From Desulfobacteraceae bacterium (GTDB lineage: Bacteria; Desulfobacterota; Desulfobacteria; Desulfobacterales; Desulfosarcinaceae): a stretch of DNA of 15,396 bases. The DNA lies in the NCBI GenBank assembly GCA_027025615.1, contig JALVQM010000221.1, positions 1 through 15,396 on the forward strand, read 5' to 3'. Made by a program: the position numbers and the translations under genes. Shown piece by piece: positions 8,405 through 15,062 of this stretch; within the stretch, counting starts at the first letter, position 1; each line of letters opens with the position of its first letter. Below the pieces are notes generated by a model. That model was not told the DNA's origin and searched no databases. It saw only the letters and a list, made by a program, of their open reading frames with translations.

Positions 8405-8480
8405 TGGAGCCAGCGGAGGGACTCGAACCCCCGACCCACTGATTACAAATCAGTAGCTCTACCAGCTGAGCTACGCTGGC
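8405..8480 (-). tRNA. tRNA-Thr(UGU)
   Basis: The cloverleaf is complete: acceptor GCCAGCG/CGCTGGC, U73, encoded CCA, D arm GCTC/GAGC, anticodon stem ACTGA/TCAGT with TGT at 8447-8445, and T arm GGGGG/TCCCT-type around TTCGAGT. It decodes ACA/ACG. It is the first gene of the tRNA-tuf array, the position of thrU in the E. coli tufB operon. Confidence 0.97.
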
Positions 8481-8508
8481 CACAGCTCCCAAAATTGTCT
8501 ATATTTTT

Positions 8509-8520
8509 CAAAGAGCGCCC
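8509..8520 (-). promoter_or_regulatory. boxA-like antitermination motif, proximal copy
   Basis: The minus strand reads GGGCGCTCTTTG followed by AAAA, close to the rRNA boxA pattern TGCTCTTTAACA. It lies about 30 nt upstream of the first tRNA, within the expected leader. The 12-mer is repeated exactly at 8654-8665. BoxA is bound by NusB with S10 (NusE). The sequence and the repeat are seen; the function is inferred. Confidence 0.45.
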
Positions 8521-8573
8521 AACGGCTTTGCCCTTACCACTAAAATTGTTCTACTTAAATGTTTCCAAAAAAA

Positions 8574-8602
8574 AATTCAAGCAAAAAAACAAAATCTGTC
8601 AA
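8574..8602 (-). promoter_or_regulatory. possible promoter of the tRNA-tuf-S10 array
   Basis: A perfect TTGACA (8602-8597) is followed by 17 bp and then TGAATT (8579-8574), which fits only three of six -10 positions. A T-rich tract runs through the spacer. It would start transcription near 8567, about 87 nt before tRNA-Thr(UGU), and include the proximal boxA-like motif in the leader. The -10 is poor, so the true promoter may lie elsewhere in 8530-8760. Confidence 0.3.
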
Positions 8603-8653
8603 AAAAATTTAAGCTGGTTGTTCATCCACTATGGCCCTATGTCAGAGGAGCTG

Positions 8654-8665
8654 CAAAGAGCGCCC
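8654..8665 (-). promoter_or_regulatory. boxA-like motif, distal copy
   Basis: This is a second exact copy of GGGCGCTCTTTG on the minus strand, 145 bp upstream of the first. In both copies a GTGGTAA-type stretch lies a little upstream. If the main promoter lies further upstream than 8665, both copies would be in the leader RNA; if not, this copy would be a DNA-level repeat only. Confidence 0.3.
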
Positions 8666-8736
8666 CTTTACCACAATAACTTGCAGGGGGCAACTATAAT
8701 TGATAACTTTTCGAATGATCTATCTATTTCGAGTGG

Positions 8737-8840
8737 TTATGCTGGATGGCTGCCCTGGATCCATATACTTGCCGGCATCTTCGAAGCAAAGTGGCCAATT
8801 GGATATGCCTGCAAAAGCCGGATTAAATGAACCAGCATAA
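8737..8840. other. inverted-repeat region, possible structured RNA
   Basis: This part of the 686-bp intergenic stretch 8481-9166 has no convincing gene. TTATGCTGG (8737-8745) and its exact complement CCAGCATAA (8832-8840) enclose further pairing arms, GGCAT/ATGCC and CCGGC/GCCGG. A perfect TATAAT lies at 8695-8700 on the plus strand, without a recognisable -35. The rest of the stretch (8841-9091) shows nothing I can name. A small RNA is possible but unproven. Confidence 0.2.
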
Positions 8841-9091
8841 AAAATTTTTCTTTCAGAAAACAAGGATAATGACATCTAAAAATCCCAAAACCTATATTGC
8901 GTCTGGCACCGGATGACAAGGCGTATTGCCTGACAACACACCGCAGTCGTCCGGTACTTGCGGCTCCGCGATTACTTGCTCTTTGCCATGAGACATCTAT
9001 CTCCCAAGGCCGGACTTGTTATACAACCATAATATATAATAAAGTTTTTAAATTTTATGACCGATGTATAAGCAAGATAATGCGGAAATAC

Positions 9092-9119
9092 TTGACACAA
9101 GCGACAACTGTCGTGTAAT
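9092..9119 (+). promoter_or_regulatory. promoter of the lytic transglycosylase gene
   Basis: The -35 TTGACA (9092-9097) is perfect; a 16-bp spacer leads to TGTAAT (9114-9119, five of six). Transcription would start near 9126 and leave a leader of about 40 nt before the ATG at 9167. A GGAG at 9149-9152 is the probable ribosome binding site, a little far from the ATG (14 nt). Confidence 0.7.
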
Positions 9120-9166
9120 CGTGCGGCGATGCTGCTCACACCGACATTGGAGAACTATTCTATCTC

Positions 9167-11119
9167 ATGATTTTCACCTATCTCAAGCACCGTTTTTATG
9201 GCCGACTCAACTCGCTAATTGTACTCAGCACCTTGCTATTGGTTTGCGCGGTATTTGCAATTCTTTCCGGATGCCAACGTAACCTTGCGAAAAATAACAA
9301 TAATATTGCTAAACCAGAAACCATCTATTCATTAGAAGCTCCACCTCCACCGCCTGCTATCGAGCAATTGCCGGCATCGTCAACATCCGGCCAATCGGAA
9401 AACTTTAACGATAATCAAGGAGTACAGCCTGAGCGAACCACTGGTAGTGACACTGACTCCAAACCTTCTTCTATTGAAACCTCTCTTCAGCTTGCCGAAC
9501 ATGTTGAAGCTGATCAGGCCAAAGAGTCCGGCCGAACCAACGGTAACGAAGAAAACAGTTCAGCTCTTGCTCAGGCTAAACTTGATGAAGCCCTGGACTT
9601 TTGCCAGGCAGCCCAGGATTTCTGGCAAAAGGGCGAACTTGATAACGCCTTAGAAGCACTTGATAAAGCATACTCTCTGATACTGTCCATTGAGCCTTCC
9701 TATGAAGCGTCTTTTGTTCAACAAAAAGAAGACCTTCGTTTTCTGATCGCCAAGAGGATTCTTGAAATTTACGCTTCCCGGAACATAGTGGTCAACGGCA
9801 ACCATAATGAAATACCATTGGAAATCAACCGCTTTATCGAGGCCGAAATCAAACGTTTTACAAAAGGCCATGAAACTAGATTTTTTCGTGAAGCATATCA
9901 AAGATCAGGCAAGTACAGGCCTTTGATTGTCAAGGCTCTTAAGGAGGCAGGCCTACCGGAGGAACTTTCATGGGTCCCGCTTATTGAAAGCGGCTTTAAA
10001 GTCAAAGCCCTTTCCCGGGCACGCGCCCTTGGAATGTGGCAGTTTATTCCATCAACCGGTTACAAATTCGGCCTAAAACGGAATCAATATATTGATGAAA
10101 GAATGGATTTCATTAAATCAACAAAGGCCGCCATTGCCTATTTGAAAGAGCTGCACAATATTTTCGGTGATTGGGCCACAGTGCTTGCCGCATACAACTG
10201 CGGCGAAGGCCGAGTTTTAAAAGTTATTCGTACTCAGAATATCAATTATCTCGATGACTTCTGGGACTTGTACCAAAGACTGCCATTCGAAACAGCACGG
10301 TATGTTCCCCGGTTTTTTGCAACCCTGCATATAGTGGGCAATCCGGCCAAATATGGCCTGGCCGGCATAAAAACAGCACCTGCATTGAAGTTTGAAACTC
10401 TTGAAATAAATCGCCGCATTCACCTTCGGGATCTGGCTAAAATGACAAATATTCCCCTTAATGCCTTAAGGGAGCTCAATCCTGAACTGCGTTTCCAGGT
10501 TCTTCCCCCTGAAAAATATCAATTGCGCCTGCCACCCGGAAAATCCGAAATCGTTTTGGCACAGCTTGATAAAATTCCATTGTCCAGTCCTCCGAGAAGG
10601 GCATTTGTTTGGCACAGGGTCCGCTATGGTGAAACATTATCCACAATTGCAAAACGTTATCACACATCAGTAAGCAGAATAAAGCGGGCCAATAATTTAA
10701 GGAGTTCACACTACATCCGTGCTGGGAAAAGATTGAAAATCCCACAAAGAGGATATGTTGTAAAACGAAAAACCTACTCTTCGGCTGGAATTAAATACAA
10801 CTCAGCAACCCATCGGGTTCGAAGTGGGGATTCCCTATGGATAATTGCGAAACGATATGGTACAACCGTTGGCAAAATCAAGCAGGTCAACGGACTGAGG
10901 AGTAATCGTCTCCATATTGGGCAAATACTAAAAATTCCCGGCAGACAGCCGGAGCCAGAACCTGATAAAAGCAGGCTTGAAACCTATTACGTGCAAAGGG
11001 GAGACAGCCCGTTTACAATATCCCAGAAACATAACATGCCGCTTGAGCGGTTCCTGCGGATCAACCGGCTGACACCCCGCAGCACCATCTACCCTGGACA
11101 AAAACTTTGGGTCGAATAA
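9167..11119 (+). CDS. MltD-like membrane-bound lytic murein transglycosylase with three LysM repeats
   Basis: This is a peptidoglycan-cleaving enzyme of lytic transglycosylase family 1: it cuts the MurNAc-GlcNAc bond with formation of 1,6-anhydroMurNAc. The 650-residue product begins with a lipoprotein signal (basic n-region, hydrophobic residues 17-33, lipobox LSGC with Cys36). Gln at the position after Cys suggests an outer-membrane destination. A low-complexity Pro/Ser/Glu-rich linker (about 50-135) and a helical stretch (136-205) follow. The SLT domain (about 255-375) has PLIESGF with the catalytic Glu274, ALGMWQFIP and VLAAYNCGEGRV. LysM repeats lie at about 482-526, 548-591 and 606-650 and should bind glycan strands. 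The order lipobox-SLT-LysM is that of MltD, though I cannot separate MltD from other LysM-bearing family 1 enzymes. It has its own promoter and stands alone. Confidence 0.93.
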   Translation: MIFTYLKHRFYGRLNSLIVLSTLLLVCAVFAILSGCQRNLAKNNNNIAKPETIYSLEAPPPPPAIEQLPASSTSGQSENFNDNQGVQPERTTGSDTDSKPSSIETSLQLAEHVEADQAKESGRTNGNEENSSALAQAKLDEALDFCQAAQDFWQKGELDNALEALDKAYSLILSIEPSYEASFVQQKEDLRFLIAKRILEIYASRNIVVNGNHNEIPLEINRFIEAEIKRFTKGHETRFFREAYQRSGKYRPLIVKALKEAGLPEELSWVPLIESGFKVKALSRARALGMWQFIPSTGYKFGLKRNQYIDERMDFIKSTKAAIAYLKELHNIFGDWATVLAAYNCGEGRVLKVIRTQNINYLDDFWDLYQRLPFETARYVPRFFATLHIVGNPAKYGLAGIKTAPALKFETLEINRRIHLRDLAKMTNIPLNALRELNPELRFQVLPPEKYQLRLPPGKSEIVLAQLDKIPLSSPPRRAFVWHRVRYGETLSTIAKRYHTSVSRIKRANNLRSSHYIRAGKRLKIPQRGYVVKRKTYSSAGIKYNSATHRVRSGDSLWIIAKRYGTTVGKIKQVNGLRSNRLHIGQILKIPGRQPEPEPDKSRLETYYVQRGDSPFTISQKHNMPLERFLRINRLTPRSTIYPGQKLWVE

Positions 11120-11122
11120 TAT
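11095..11122 (+). promoter_or_regulatory. possible promoter of tRNA-Arg
   Basis: TGGACA (11095-11100, five of six) is followed by 16 bp and TAATAT (11117-11122, four of six), overlapping the end of the transglycosylase gene. An alternative -10 TATTAT lies slightly further on. Because only 42 nt separate the two genes and no GC-rich terminator is visible between them, read-through from the upstream gene is equally possible. Confidence 0.25.
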
Positions 11123-11161
11123 TATAGTTTTTGAAAATTCAGGTTAATTTTAAAAAAATTT

Positions 11162-11234
11162 GCCCCCGTAGCTCAGGGGATAGAGCATCGGATTCCTAAT
11201 CCGTGTGCCGCAGGTTCGAATCCTGCCGGGGGCA
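11162..11234 (+). tRNA. tRNA-Arg(CCU)
   Basis: The acceptor is GCCCCCG/CGGGGGC with A73, the D arm GCTC/GAGC, the anticodon loop TTCCTAA with CCT at 11195-11197, and the T arm GCAGG-TTCGAAT-CCTGC. It decodes AGG. CCA is not encoded (CTT follows A73), unlike the four minus-strand tRNAs, so the CCA end must be added by nucleotidyltransferase. Positions 27 and 43 of the anticodon stem form a U-U mismatch; otherwise the cloverleaf is sound. Confidence 0.95.
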
Positions 11235-11461
11235 CTTCACTGTAGATCACCTTGCCAATATCAAACCGGCTATCGACAGATAACTAACAATTTTGTTTTT
11301 CGCGGTTTAAACAACTTTTCATCCATAACACTACCTAGAACTGTCTGGTATACTTAAAAACCAACAACAATCTATTGGCAGGTTGCTGACAAGACAACTT
11401 GTCATACTCAATTAAAATGTTGTCGGACTTTTCAATTGCAAACCGACTATTTTGCCTGTAA

Positions 11462-11490
11462 TTGACTGTTTGCTATTGCCTTTTTGTAAT
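11462..11490 (+). promoter_or_regulatory. promoter of khpA
   Basis: TTGACT (11462-11467, five of six) is followed by a 17-bp spacer and TGTAAT (11485-11490, five of six). The start would be near 11497, giving a leader of about 87 nt. It explains how this gene is expressed away from any operon. The rest of the stretch 11235-11461 shows no gene, terminator or repeat that I can support. Confidence 0.6.
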
Positions 11491-11583
11491 TTTTTGTTAT
11501 TAATTTAAGAAAATGCCGCACACACACCCACGATTGGCCCATGTCTGAATACTTATACGATGCCAGGCAAAGGAGAAGGACGT

Positions 11584-11814
11584 ATGAAGGAGCTGATCAC
11601 TTACATTGCGCGATCGTTGGTCGACAATCCTGACGAAGTAAGCGTTTCTGAGGTCGAAGGAAATCAAACAACTGTATTGGAACTCAAGGTGGCAAAGGAA
11701 GATCTTGGCAAAGTAATCGGCAAACAAGGACGGACTGCACAAGCCATGCGCACGATTTTAAGTGCGGTATCATCAAAGGTAAAAAAAAGAACTGTTTTAG
11801 AAATCATTGAATAA
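11584..11814 (+). CDS. khpA: KhpA-type KH domain RNA-binding protein
   Basis: This is a small RNA-binding protein of the KhpA (YlqC, KH_4) family. In other bacteria it pairs with KhpB/Jag and affects small RNAs and cell-shape control. The 76-residue product is a single KH domain: [19 protein letters not shown] at the start, a beta strand [17 protein letters not shown], and the GxxG nucleic-acid loop GKQG at about residues 45-48, followed by the helix [11 protein letters not shown]. The start at 11584 is favoured by AGGAGAAGG just upstream; an ATG at 11560 would swallow that SD. The family gene usually sits between rpsP and rimM. Here it is alone, behind tRNA-Arg, with its own promoter. Confidence 0.92.
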   Translation: MKELITYIARSLVDNPDEVSVSEVEGNQTTVLELKVAKEDLGKVIGKQGRTAQAMRTILSAVSSKVKKRTVLEIIE

Positions 11815-11872
11815 ACCATAGCTCAATTATACTGATCCAATCATTGGGCGGCCTTCAATTAATTTACGCAAG

Positions 11873-11882
11873 CAGGGGACAG
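11873..11882 (+). repeat. CAGGGGACAG motif, copy 1
   Basis: The 10-mer occurs here and again at 12575-12584 in the same orientation, 702 bp apart. Both are in gene-poor sequence on either side of the small ORF. Motifs with this GGGGACAG core recur, as I remember, near REP-associated (RayT/Y1) transposase genes in proteobacteria, so these may be remnants of such elements; no transposase is present here. The rest of 11815-12038 shows only a short CCAAT-ATTGG palindrome. Confidence 0.3.
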
Positions 11883-12038
11883 GTACGCGCAAACAGAGCA
11901 AAAAAACAGTATGACATGGATTTTGTCGTTTTAACAGGTCCAAAAGGCCCATATTTTGTGAATAGAAACATTGAAGCGCCTTTTCTCAGCCGCCTTTAAA
12001 AGTAATTAAAGCGGATGATAATAACCTGTTCCGACCGT

Positions 12039-12203
12039 TTATCTTACTTTTTCGTCCAATTTTTGTGAAAGGATCTCATCTATAAACACAAGATCCAGCA
12101 AACCCATTTCATCGGTGGAATATTCTTTCAGCAACCGTTCTAGAAGGTCTGTTTCGGTTTTTGGTAAGTCCTTTCTGCCGGCAGAAACATTTTTTCTTTT
12201 CAT
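12039..12203 (-). CDS. small hypothetical protein, 54 residues
   Basis: This is an unrecognised small ORF. It starts at ATG 12203 with AAGGA 6 nt upstream and ends at TAA 12039-12041. The product begins MKRKNVSAGRKDLPKTE and has a basic head and an acidic, leucine-rich body (TDLLERLLKEYSTDEMGLLD, then LVFIDEILSQKL), probably two amphipathic helices. It lacks cysteine and any membrane segment. Its amino acid composition looks like a soluble protein rather than random translation. A different-frame ORF at 12109-12291 is an overlapping shadow with poor composition. The gene lies alone between convergent khpA and the DUF218 gene. I cannot assign a function; an antitoxin-like or regulatory peptide is only a guess. 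Confidence 0.5.
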   Translation of the reverse strand: MKRKNVSAGRKDLPKTETDLLERLLKEYSTDEMGLLDLVFIDEILSQKLDEKVR

Positions 12204-12574
12204 TTCCATTCCTTGCATTTAGAATTTTCCGATCATTACCCAGATTTTCTCTACGATATGATTTACAGCAAGGTATGTGCCAGCAATTCACAATTTACTT
12301 ATTATTGCAATTACCGGATGTTATCCTGCATGGAGCAAAATATGTGTCATTATTTTGACTATTGAAATTCTCAAGAACTATAGAATCGATCAGTTTTCCG
12401 GTCTGCGGCACATAAGTTTGATCCAGCTCAATTAAGCTGTAGCAAATTGTAAAAAAATACAGGCAGGACGAGGCTCAATTTTACGGAAAGCCCAGCTTAA
12501 GTGGAATGAATGGCTATTTTAAACAGGGTGTTAGTGCCGTACGGCCAAACGCAATAGTTTCTTAACAGCCAAGT

Positions 12575-12584
12575 CAGGGGACAG
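12575..12584 (+). repeat. CAGGGGACAG motif, copy 2 with short hairpin
   Basis: This is the second copy of the 10-mer. It is directly followed by an inverted arm, so that GGACA (12579-12583) pairs with TGTCC (12591-12595) around GAAGCTT. The longer form AAGTCAGGGGACAG resembles the ends of small mobile repeats as I recall them. It lies about 40 bp beyond the stop codon of the DUF218 gene. The surrounding gene-free stretch 12204-12574 holds only short imperfect inverted repeats such as CAGCT/AGCTG near 12425-12442. Confidence 0.3.
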
Positions 12585-12626
12585 AAGCTTTGTCCATCTT
12601 AAATACCCTGACCTGCAGCACAGCCA

Positions 12627-13274
12627 TCAAGGTTGATAAGATTTATAGAGGAAATATCCGCCCGCCAGTTTTTTGTATTCCCTCATAACCGCCAGAAAGT
12701 CGCTTCCTGAAAGCCACCATAAAAAATCTATTGTTTTTACACGATCTTCTGGAACAAAAAAAAGTCGGTATTCACTATTGTTGGGGAAAACCCTATTGAA
12801 GGCCATTTTAGCCCTCAGCAAATGGTAGCTGGAACTAACAACAGCCAGATTCTTAACATCAAGATTGGATATTAATTGATATGTCTTGACCGCCTCGGCA
12901 TATGTACCGCCACAGCAATCCAAATACTCTTGAACAGTACTGTCAACCCCCCCGATGATGACTTCTGATGGTTTGATAGGTTCATTAATTCCATACCGTT
13001 CAACAAACCAATCCCATCCCAGTGATTTATGCCGCAAAGGAAGAATCAGATATTTGGCACGGTATGATTTTAATAGTTTTACCCCACCAGAGACGCGTTC
13101 GGCATCTCGTTTCCTGGAGCCTGCCAGGACAACAACTGCGTCTAAACTTTCTATTGTTTCGCTGTCGTCAACTGTCAGTGGTATACGGGCCGAGCATAAG
13201 AGTATGATCAAGAATGCCAGGGCTATAAACAGAAGGTTAACCCGATTGCCTTTCAACTCCCTGGCCCTTCTCAT
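12627..13274 (-). CDS. membrane-anchored YdcF/DUF218 family protein
   Basis: DUF218 proteins (YdcF, SanA, ElyC) are envelope-associated proteins linked to exopolysaccharide, peptidoglycan or enterobacterial common antigen metabolism; their biochemical reaction is poorly defined. The 215-residue product has one N-terminal membrane segment (about residues 12-28) after a basic head, so most of the protein should face the periplasm. Family motifs visible are DAVVVLAGSRKRDAERVSGG (about 45-64), CCGGTYAEA (about 120-127) and the VSSSYHLLRA segment (about 146-154). I used the ATG at 13274; an adjacent TTG at 13277 is possible, as GGGGA lies about 8 nt before it. It follows the nucleotidyltransferase gene by 26 nt, which supports a shared transcript and an envelope sugar role. 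Confidence 0.8.
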   Translation of the reverse strand: MRRARELKGNRVNLLFIALAFLIILLCSARIPLTVDDSETIESLDAVVVLAGSRKRDAERVSGGVKLLKSYRAKYLILPLRHKSLGWDWFVERYGINEPIKPSEVIIGGVDSTVQEYLDCCGGTYAEAVKTYQLISNLDVKNLAVVSSSYHLLRAKMAFNRVFPNNSEYRLFFVPEDRVKTIDFLWWLSGSDFLAVMREYKKLAGGYFLYKSYQP

Positions 13275-13300
13275 CAAACACTATTTCCCCGCATGAGTTG

Positions 13301-14101
13301 TTATGACTGCATATATATTTTTTGGGCAAGCCGTAAAGCTTCCAGATCATCAACGCCCATGGTTTCGAGTTCGTTTTCCGCCACCAAGCAACCCACAGAC
13401 AGACCGTCAGCTGTCATATATTCGACAAGATCGGTCAAGAAAAACTCTTCGATCTCATGCATTCGACCGTTTATTTCCTTGCGAACTTTCTGTGGACGGG
13501 CTGCCATCACCGGCAAATAACGCAAAAGAATATCTCTGGTCATCGCGTATATGCCTGAATTGCAAATATTCAGCCTTTCCTGCTTTTTCTGGGGATAATT
13601 TTTCCAGTCTTTCCATTCAGTAATCTTAATTACCCGTCCTGATTCCGTCTCCAAAACACCGTATTGCTTCTTATCACCGGGACAGAATCCGAGGACCACC
13701 ATATCATACCGCCCCAATAGCCGAACCATTTCAAGATAAGTTCCCTTTTTGACAAAGGGCACATCTCCCATGGTAATAATTATATTGTCACATCTTTGGG
13801 CGGCTATGAAATCTGCCGCCGCCAGAATGGCCCCACCGGTCCCATTCAACCGGGGCTGGTAACAATAGGTCAGTTCCAGATGTGATGTGACCTCAATAAC
13901 GTCTGCTTTGCGATGATGTACAACAACAGCCTTGGGGCCAAGCGGCAAATTATCAAGGATGTATGTCAGGATTGGCCTTCTGCCTTCATACATACTATCG
14001 GCCGGCTTAAGCGGCAGTAAGGTTTTATTGCCCTGGTATCCCTTCATACGGCTGCCCCGTCCGGCTGCCATAACTATCGATGCAACTTCATTTTGCTTCA
14101 T
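13301..14101 (-). CDS. stand-alone GlmU-like sugar-phosphate nucleotidyltransferase
   Basis: This enzyme probably makes an NDP-sugar from NTP and a sugar 1-phosphate. The 266-residue product is a single nucleotidyltransferase domain: MAAGRGSRMKG with the NTP-binding loop (11-21), Lys26, GTGGA (87-91), GDVPF with the likely metal-binding Asp113, YGVL (147-150), NSGIYAM (181-187), FFLTDL (220-225) and a GVDDLEAL tail (249-256). The GTG, GDVP, FLTD and GVD/ND signatures match the uridyltransferase half of GlmU more than RfbA-type enzymes. The hexapeptide-repeat acetyltransferase half of GlmU is absent, so this is not a complete GlmU. The substrate is unknown. It lies 50 nt after rfbD, in an apparent polysaccharide operon. 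Confidence 0.85.
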   Translation of the reverse strand: MKQNEVASIVMAAGRGSRMKGYQGNKTLLPLKPADSMYEGRRPILTYILDNLPLGPKAVVVHHRKADVIEVTSHLELTYCYQPRLNGTGGAILAAADFIAAQRCDNIIITMGDVPFVKKGTYLEMVRLLGRYDMVVLGFCPGDKKQYGVLETESGRVIKITEWKDWKNYPQKKQERLNICNSGIYAMTRDILLRYLPVMAARPQKVRKEINGRMHEIEEFFLTDLVEYMTADGLSVGCLVAENELETMGVDDLEALRLAQKIYMQS

Positions 14102-14151
14102 TGGCCAGGATTACCTTTGATTCCCATTTGAAAATTCTGTTTAATTTTCCA

Positions 14152-15042
14152 TTAAGCTGGATCAAGACATATAGAACGCACTACTTCCTCTAAAGCTTCC
14201 TGCCAGGGCCTTGACTTGATACCAAACATTTTTTCTGTACTGGAACAGTCTAGGACAGAATACGGTGGCCTTTCAACAGCAGACGGATACTGAGAACTGG
14301 AAATAGGTTCAACTTCTTTCACTTTCAATTTACAAAGGGGACGGGCTATCTCGAAAATTTTACAGGCCATACGGTACCATGTAGTACTACCCGAGTTACA
14401 ATAATGATAGATACCCCACTGTCTAAACTCCCGGGAAATGATTGCCTCAGCAACATCCAGCATTGCCTCGGCAAGATCGCCGGCATACGTAGGGCACCCT
14501 TGCTGATCATCTATCACCTGCAATTTTTCTCTTTCACGTCCCAGGGTGATCATAGTATTAACAAAATTTCTTCCATACCTGCTATACAACCATGAACAGC
14601 GTATAATAATGGACTTTTTATGGTATGCCAGGACGCGTTGTTCCCCTTCTGCCTTGCTTCGACCGTATATTCCAACAGGCGATGGCGGATCATAGGGCAA
14701 GTATGGTTTCCGCTTAGTTCCATCAAACACATAGTCAGTGGAAACGTGGATCAACGGCAGGCTGTGTCTATTACAAAATTCTGCTAAATAGCCAGGCCCT
14801 ACACTATTGGCTGCAAAAGCATGTTCAACCTGTTCTTCTGCAAGATCCACCTTGGTATAAGCAGCTGCATTTATAATTAAATCAAATGGAAAATTTCCGG
14901 CCAACTCCCTTTCAACAGCATCCCTATTGGATATATCAAGATCACGTCGGCCAAATCCAATTAAATCAAGGCCACGCTTGTGGCAAACTTCCTTCAAAAG
15001 GCTGCCAAGTTGTCCGTTTATTCCAATCAGGCAAAGTCGCAT
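14152..15042 (-). CDS. rfbD: dTDP-4-dehydrorhamnose reductase
   Basis: This enzyme carries out the last step of dTDP-L-rhamnose synthesis, the NAD(P)H-dependent reduction of dTDP-4-dehydro-L-rhamnose. The 296-residue product is an extended short-chain dehydrogenase. It has the Rossmann loop GINGQLG (7-13), NAAAYTKVDLAEE (58-70), the STDYVFDG motif (101-108) and the catalytic pair Tyr126 and Lys130 (YGRSK). I chose the ATG at 15042 because MRLCLIGINGQLG is the usual family start and a GGA lies 7 nt before it. ATGs further upstream (15054, 15087) add unconserved residues and the latter overlaps rfbC. It lies 20 nt after rfbC. Confidence 0.95.
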   Translation of the reverse strand: MRLCLIGINGQLGSLLKEVCHKRGLDLIGFGRRDLDISNRDAVERELAGNFPFDLIINAAAYTKVDLAEEQVEHAFAANSVGPGYLAEFCNRHSLPLIHVSTDYVFDGTKRKPYLPYDPPSPVGIYGRSKAEGEQRVLAYHKKSIIIRCSWLYSRYGRNFVNTMITLGREREKLQVIDDQQGCPTYAGDLAEAMLDVAEAIISREFRQWGIYHYCNSGSTTWYRMACKIFEIARPLCKLKVKEVEPISSSQYPSAVERPPYSVLDCSSTEKMFGIKSRPWQEALEEVVRSICLDPA

Positions 15043-15062
15043 TGAGTTTTCCATTTTTAATA

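Noticed and set aside
8495..8830. Plus-strand ORF of 111 codons in the tRNA-transglycosylase spacer
   Set aside because: Composition is low-complexity (Lys/Phe from A/T tracts), it overlaps the leader of the tRNA array, and it shows no family motif or good SD.
8737..8919. Minus-strand ORF of 60 codons
   Set aside because: It coincides with the inverted-repeat arms, has no SD and resembles no protein; treated as chance.
11120..11161. Terminator after the transglycosylase gene
   Set aside because: The spacer is A/T rich with T tracts but has no GC-rich stem, so no intrinsic terminator can be supported.
12109..12291. Minus-strand ORF of 60 codons overlapping the small gene
   Set aside because: It is rich in Cys, His and Arg and lacks a plausible SD; the overlapping 54-codon frame has a better start and composition.
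11215..12626. attL/attR pair of an integrated element at tRNA-Arg
   Set aside because: I could not find a repeat of the tRNA 3' end downstream within the window, and there is no integrase gene.
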